From: Burkholderiales bacterium
GTDB lineage: Bacteria > Pseudomonadota > Gammaproteobacteria > Burkholderiales > Casimicrobiaceae
Reading direction: 5' to 3'
DNA length: 37,485 bases
Assembly (NCBI GenBank): GCA_025352105.1
Contig: JANXUB010000156.1
Coordinates: 1-37,485, forward strand
The notes beneath the pieces were generated by a model. It was given only the letters and a program-made list of their open reading frames with translations. It ran no database searches and was not told the DNA's origin. Made by a program: the position numbers and the translations under genes. Positions 35,101-37,485 of this stretch are shown here, in pieces; positions within the stretch are counted from its first letter, which is position 1, and each line of letters starts with the position of its first letter.

Positions 35101-35410
35101 CCGTTTGTACGGCTTGTTTGGAAAAATCAAGGATGTGCAGGGTGCTGCGGATGATCTCTATAGAAATGGCCTGCAAAAGGCGCGACAATCCGACCCCAAC
35201 TGTATCTTCACCTCCGCCGCCACGTGTGGACAATTGCTCATCCGCGACGGTGGTTTCGATTCGGTATATGAATTTCAAGTGCTGGATGCGACCGGAAAGG
35301 TGGATTCACTGCCGATTCCTCTGCCGATCATCACCATCGTGAGAAGCGGTTCGACAGGGCGCTTTTCATTCGCAACGCCGGCTTTTTTGCCGACGCTGAA
35401 ATCGAATTGA
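29132..35410 (+). CDS. Large multidomain surface protein (PKD/Ig-like repeats, cadherin-like, VCBS/FG-GAP propeller, PASTA-like)
   Basis: The frame after the TAG codes for about 2092 aa from a TTG with no SD, an unlikely true start. In order: an IPTL-CTERM-like segment (VPVPLSKGLAALMALIIAG, then ALRLRRQ) and a second hydrophobic stretch; a domain with VLRDGNVADWLG; four PKD/Ig-like repeats (29492-30700); and two further cadherin/Ig-like domains. Next comes a cadherin-like domain (VAVADAYRVQVGQTLNV) interrupted by a ~550-residue FG-GAP/VCBS propeller with DxDxDGxxD calcium sites (DVNGDGHAD, DLDGDGKAD, DFDGDGVPE, DVDADGHAD). Two PASTA-like repeats follow at 33490-33900, then ~430 mostly helical residues of no known family. 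Probably an exported adhesin or matrix protein. Flanked by two related regulator-like genes. Confidence 0.75.
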   Translation: MIAISNAVAAVESVPVPLSKGLAALMALIIAGAVALRLRRQQSSRLITVLIAGTILSTLAWAATVLRDGNVADWLGVSAAVTDASSDAPANADIRAVYHQQDSSNLYIRVDADVRLEVPANLAPVVNAGLSQTITLPAVATLAGTATDDGLPNPPATLSINWSKVSGPGSVSFANAGALNTTASFGAPGSYVLRLTANDSALSTSSDVTITVNPAPVANSAPVITNLPATAIVTFPTTTLSLTATVTDDGLPNPPALVTNAWSKVSGPGTVTFSNPGAISTTATFSAVGSYVLRLTASDSALSSSRDITVTVNPVPASNTAPVIANLPATALITLPTNSVNLPATVSDDGLPNPPAAVTVNWSKVSGSGTVSFVNAASASTSASFGAAGSYVLRLTASDSLLSAAQDITVTVNALVINNLAPVISNLAATQTITLPANTATFNPTVTDDGLPNPPAALTYAWSKVSGPSNAASVPYTLSFSATNTKNTTVTFDFGGAGVYVLRLTVSDSALSSSQDVTVTLLDIPPTAAAFGAIPDKTVRIGDTLRFVLAANYPNYRQALAYSLISSPTGAALGGVGNAAFSFTPSKSQVGNHPVTVQVADNTQPTALTASRSFNITVLDANLPPKFTAPSKADGSVAGGGTFTRTLVALDADAGDSLTYSLVSGPSGMSVSAAGALSWLSSSGVSVQTATIKVTDSAGNVDVARFNVAVLPSAAPVAVADAYRVQVGQTLNVSAGQGVLANDTDPAGLSLSANKLTDPAKGTLTSFAANGGFSYVAPAAPAANAFNPELVKQLKIRDDSGIFNWHLADVNGDGHADLIYMASSNSGLRGQINAFDIKNNVLLWQTDGSADGCWPVVVGKAFKIAVADVDDDGIPDIVTVGHCSVQNTVMNRVLVFNGRTGALKWKSDNVNAPGVVGLDTVTLADFGQPLTVARLRAGEKPSIVLPVNAFGTVATAIDGIGNVLSRRAACEDVVKTVPDGNFRADTTEPLHYYSCVGVIILNGETGAITQRLIADAGLPGATTIVYGAKGGECCGMEVGALVADFDNSGQNKIALMGAVWNLDGTRFGSSQPIRTWAAALGNFDDSPDIEIVSVEKPANGPAQLRVKKADGRVLWSMAIPTLTPGHITVTDLDGDGKADILLNMSSDLWAIDHRGRVRWIHAMPCGDCYFRNGSNSRPMAFDFDGDGVPEVVTTYRNELRFIDGLTGELKASRPTLARAQSNGVWQYEEMARIVDVDADGHADIVMLSSAARNVCCSPDAVTSVMVFSDPAKQWRPTRKIDNQWQYHGSNVNDNGTIPTASPLPNTFATTGGNIFGTQPQILTPVDPRLRDQTSFTYSANNGALSSLPATVKISIDPQNRPPKFTSTPPTRHNGSLSYAATAIDADVGDTVTYAIVTQINTPPCSINSATGLLTCSRLDVYVPASENTDPFFVISATDSLGATALQSFTVVQSTTSCTVPDVVGATQANASSAITAAGCSVGEVSESYSSTVAAGRVISQSPSATTVIVDGEAVSLLVSKGLAPVVVPLVVGKTQSLASNALTTLGFTPTVSYVYSSSVVRGVVASQSPLAGTTVSPASAVLSVSLGNGLSVQLSQDVLTAGKSASVNVTRTGLDGVDAPYAGATLTITPLAGTATGAAPTVSGNQLSTAASTRGVFRVTASDPLQAISAAIDLVVGPPDTVNDNIDMAAIARLAEVIESVRVLLVQAQVAPDVATKSARAVDAVNLWRNMDQWVLRRSTPVATETGFPFSVADLKAAGESATVEDILTLTTWERAVASLENMVTEFNEPSTTLTTLAARTAELTALTQSLAQTNPTKFGLISTQSEHTAVVSTLIPDLMDALMNDLGQTVGLAREAPKRLIGDGTKSTLGEQLVALAVNEVLERINLAKQLQNAAMKSAKQGAALLELASQLRSRLNGDALEAVVSGASPSIHVFKAPGAFLEGHGFELKYPYLNDIIMIGPDVVDKVLEASSAASSLGSAQSMGAAIYRLYGLFGKIKDVQGAADDLYRNGLQKARQSDPNCIFTSAATCGQLLIRDGGFDSVYEFQVLDATGKVDSLPIPLPIITIVRSGSTGRFSFATPAFLPTLKSN
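29492..30700 (+). repeat. Four tandem ~300-bp repeats (100-residue PKD/Ig-like units)
   Basis: The DDGLPNPP codons start at 29573, 29873, 30173 and 30473, an exact 300-bp period. Each unit also carries NxAPV at its start, WSKVSGP in the middle and GxYVLRLT near the end. Unit four has a ~10-residue insertion. Absence of indels among the first three period steps shows recent or homogenised duplication. Confidence 0.95.
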
Positions 35411-35500
35411 CATGGAGTTCTGCTGCGTACGCCGTTTCCGTGAGAGGGTCTGACAGTCAGCCTTGCGCTACAGTTGGCTGTGTGAGATAAAGCTAACCCT

Positions 35501-37273
35501 ATGAGCGAACAGAGCGGTACTTTGATACGGGGCGAGTTGGCACGCCTGCTCGACAGTGATTTTCTTCGCCGCTCGCCGAGCCACCTGCGGCTGTTGCGGT
35601 ATCTGGTGGAGCGCAGCCTTGCCAACGATCAGGGCGCGCTGCGCGAAATGTCGATTGGCATTGAGGTGTTTCATCGCAATCCCTCGACGTATGACCCGAA
35701 GAACGACCCCATCGTTCGCGTGAACGTGAGCCGACTGCGTGAGCGACTGGTCAAGCATTACGCGATGTTTGATTCGCCGCCGCAGGTGCGGATTGAATTG
35801 CCAAAAGGCCGCTACGCGCCGGAGTTCGTTGAGCTGGGTGCGCGCATGCTGGCAGCGCCGCGCTTTTTGGTGCTGCCGTTTGTGAGCGAGGCGCGCGATG
35901 ATGCTTTGGCAACGCTGCTCTTTGAATCGACGATTGGTGAGTTGCAATCGGTGCTGCAGGTGCTCGTACTCGGCTCGCACTCGGCGCGTGCGGTGGCCGA
36001 CGATGAGCCGCTTGATTCGGCCCGTCGTGTGAATGCGCAGGCGGTGCTTTCGGCGCGCTGGGTGCGGTTGGCTGGCATGGCGGGCGAGCCTGAAGCACAG
36101 CATGTGCACACGATGCTGTTGTCCGCGCCGTACGGGCACATGATGGCGAGCAAGCGCTATGCGCGTGCAGGCGATGAGTCCGATGTTGCATTTATTGACC
36201 GTGTCAGCCGTCAGATTCGCGAGGATTGCCTGCACGCGCTCGCCGATTTGCTGCCCGGTGAATACAGCCTGCCACCGCAGCGCAAGGGCTTTGCCAATGT
36301 GCCGAAAGAGGCGGCAAACGCCTTTGTGCAGGCCCGGCGCGCTGGCGCACTGGGCACAGCCGACGGACATGTGCAGGCGCGCGCACTGCTGGAGTCGGCG
36401 ATTGCTGCAGCGCCGGATTTTGCGATGGCGCATGCGTCGCTGGCGGCGACGATGGGCAACCTTTCCATGTACGAGCAGGTGACGCCCGAGGAGGCCAGGC
36501 GCGTTGGCAGCGCGGCGTCACGGCGGGCGCTAGAGATCGACCCGCTGGAGCCTAGCGCGTATCTAAATCTCGCGGGTGACAAGATTTTTTATGAGTACGA
36601 TTTTGCTGCGGCGCGGATGTTGCTGATGACGGCGCGCAAGCTCGCCCCGCGGCAGCCCGGTGTGCACATGCTGTTTGGCACAGTGGCCGCGTATAGTGGC
36701 GAGTTACAGGAGGCGCTGGCGCACCTCGACGCCGCGCAGGAGGTTGATCCGCTGTTCCCGGCGATCCGCGCAAATCGAGGCGTGGCCTATTATTTTGCGG
36801 GGCAATTTGATGACGCCAACCGGGTGTTTCTGGATCTCTTGACCGAGTATCCGCAGCGCACGGCAACGCGGCTGTCGCTCGCGAATTCGCTCACGCTGTG
36901 CGGTGCTTTTGAGGCAGCGCGCGGTGAGTTAAACGCGGTGATCGAGCACGACCCGAGTGATGCCAGCGCGCGGCACGCATTAGCCGTGCTCGCGGCGCGC
37001 GAAGGCGACAAACGTCAGGCGCGAAAAATCGTGAACTCGGTGCGCGCCAGCGGCGAAATCGAGAAGACCAATCCGTCGTCTCTCGCGGCGGTTTATGCGC
37101 AGCTGGGCGAGCTGGAAGAGGCGATGAAGTGGCTCACGCTGGCCGCTGATTCGCACGAAGGAGGATTTGCCGAAGCGCAGGTTGATCCGTTGCTAGAGCC
37201 GCTGGTTAAGGTGAGCGCCTTTCATCATTTACTCAAACGATTTGGACTGCAACCAAAACAGGTGCCGCGCTAA
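35501..37273 (+). CDS. Soluble regulator-like TPR protein, relative of the gene at 26385
   Basis: A 590-aa protein. Residues 1-110 hold the same N-terminal module as the protein at 26385: SHLRLLRYLVERSL, EVFHRNPSTYDPKNDPIVRVNVSRLRERL and ELPKGRYAPEF. A degenerate TolB/FlgO-like domain (FLVLPFVSEARDDAL) follows and then about six TPR pairs (for example NAFVQARRAGALG and AHASLAATMGNL). Unlike its relative it has no membrane helix, so it is cytoplasmic. It begins 90 bp after the large surface-protein gene on the same strand and could be co-transcribed with it. No clear SD. Likely a regulator or scaffold; its target is unknown. Confidence 0.7.
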   Translation: MSEQSGTLIRGELARLLDSDFLRRSPSHLRLLRYLVERSLANDQGALREMSIGIEVFHRNPSTYDPKNDPIVRVNVSRLRERLVKHYAMFDSPPQVRIELPKGRYAPEFVELGARMLAAPRFLVLPFVSEARDDALATLLFESTIGELQSVLQVLVLGSHSARAVADDEPLDSARRVNAQAVLSARWVRLAGMAGEPEAQHVHTMLLSAPYGHMMASKRYARAGDESDVAFIDRVSRQIREDCLHALADLLPGEYSLPPQRKGFANVPKEAANAFVQARRAGALGTADGHVQARALLESAIAAAPDFAMAHASLAATMGNLSMYEQVTPEEARRVGSAASRRALEIDPLEPSAYLNLAGDKIFYEYDFAAARMLLMTARKLAPRQPGVHMLFGTVAAYSGELQEALAHLDAAQEVDPLFPAIRANRGVAYYFAGQFDDANRVFLDLLTEYPQRTATRLSLANSLTLCGAFEAARGELNAVIEHDPSDASARHALAVLAAREGDKRQARKIVNSVRASGEIEKTNPSSLAAVYAQLGELEEAMKWLTLAADSHEGGFAEAQVDPLLEPLVKVSAFHHLLKRFGLQPKQVPR

Positions 37274-37318
37274 CATCATTCCTTGTTGCGGACTAACTTT
37301 CCGCCCAGGAATGAAGAA

Positions 37319-37485
37319 ATGTTGCGTATTACTGAACTCAAACTGCCTCTCGATCACGCCGAAGCAGATTTGCTAACGGCGCTCGTCACCAAGCTCGGCA
37401 TTCGTGCGGAGCAGGTCATAAAATTCACAATTTTTCGACGCGGGTATGACTCTCGGAAAAAGGCAGATATCCAGCTCGTGTACAC
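37319..37485 (+). CDS. FAD-dependent dehydrogenase (COG2509-like), 5' part only
   Basis: Fifty-five codons before the window edge: MLRITELKLPLDHAEADLLTA, then LGIRAEQVIKFTIFRRGYDSRKK. This is the typical N-terminal domain of the large NAD(P)/FAD-dependent dehydrogenases of the COG2509 group (~530 aa), which lies before the FAD-binding Rossmann motif. AGGAA precedes the ATG. The FAD motif itself lies outside the window, so the call rests on the N-terminal signature. Confidence 0.75.
   Translation, partial: MLRITELKLPLDHAEADLLTALVTKLGIRAEQVIKFTIFRRGYDSRKKADIQLVY

Noticed and set aside
35468-36433. A 321-codon minus-strand open frame opposite the TPR protein
   Set aside because: Shadow frame of low-complexity His/Arg composition. 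The plus-strand frame has clear domain motifs.

Overview
The window is a GC-rich stretch of a betaproteobacterial chromosome, most like Burkholderiales or a close relative. This placement rests on the rpoA-rplQ ribosomal-operon end, DnaE1, HtpG, SerS and an NMT1/SsuB-type ABC transporter, and on the style of the intergenic repeats. The genus cannot be fixed from the sequence alone. TAG, TAA and TGA all end ordinary genes here, so the standard bacterial code applies.

Left part (1-14220) is mostly core genome. It runs: 3' part of rpoA, rplQ and a terminator; a GlsB/YeaQ-type small membrane protein divergent from a DUF4126 protein coupled to a TMTC-like GT-C membrane protein; dnaE (minus); a lipoprotein esterase; rarA; htpG behind a candidate sigma-32 promoter; a DUF559 endonuclease framed by inverted 40-bp REP-like repeats; and selO.

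Middle part (14238-23483) holds a DUF3592 membrane protein, an ABC importer (binding protein, ATPase, permease) with a REP pair inserted between the first two genes, a PIN toxin/RHH antitoxin pair with an operator-like array over the toxin start, a SET-domain protein, serS, an LhgO-like FAD oxidoreductase and a Methyltransf_32-type methyltransferase.

Right part (23484-37485) is accessory in character. A short block (double-cupin protein, two paralogous small alpha/beta-barrel-like proteins of which one is exported, and a divergent LysR regulator) lies between the methyltransferase gene and a second, diverged copy of that gene's 3' end. This suggests an insertion or recombination event. Next comes a locus with two related regulator-like TPR proteins flanking one very large surface-protein gene of about 2240 codons. 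The large protein has a signal peptide, IPTL-CTERM-like segment, four 100-residue PKD/Ig-like repeats, a cadherin-like domain with a calcium-site beta-propeller nested in it, PASTA-like repeats and an unrecognised helical C-terminus. Its frame is broken by one in-frame TAG. The window ends in the first codons of a FAD-dependent dehydrogenase.

The most interesting material is the large surface-protein locus with its operator-like upstream DNA, the duplicated methyltransferase tail around the cupin/LysR block, the REP-framed DUF559 gene, and a predicted Shine-Dalgarno-sequestering hairpin ahead of the GlsB-type gene.
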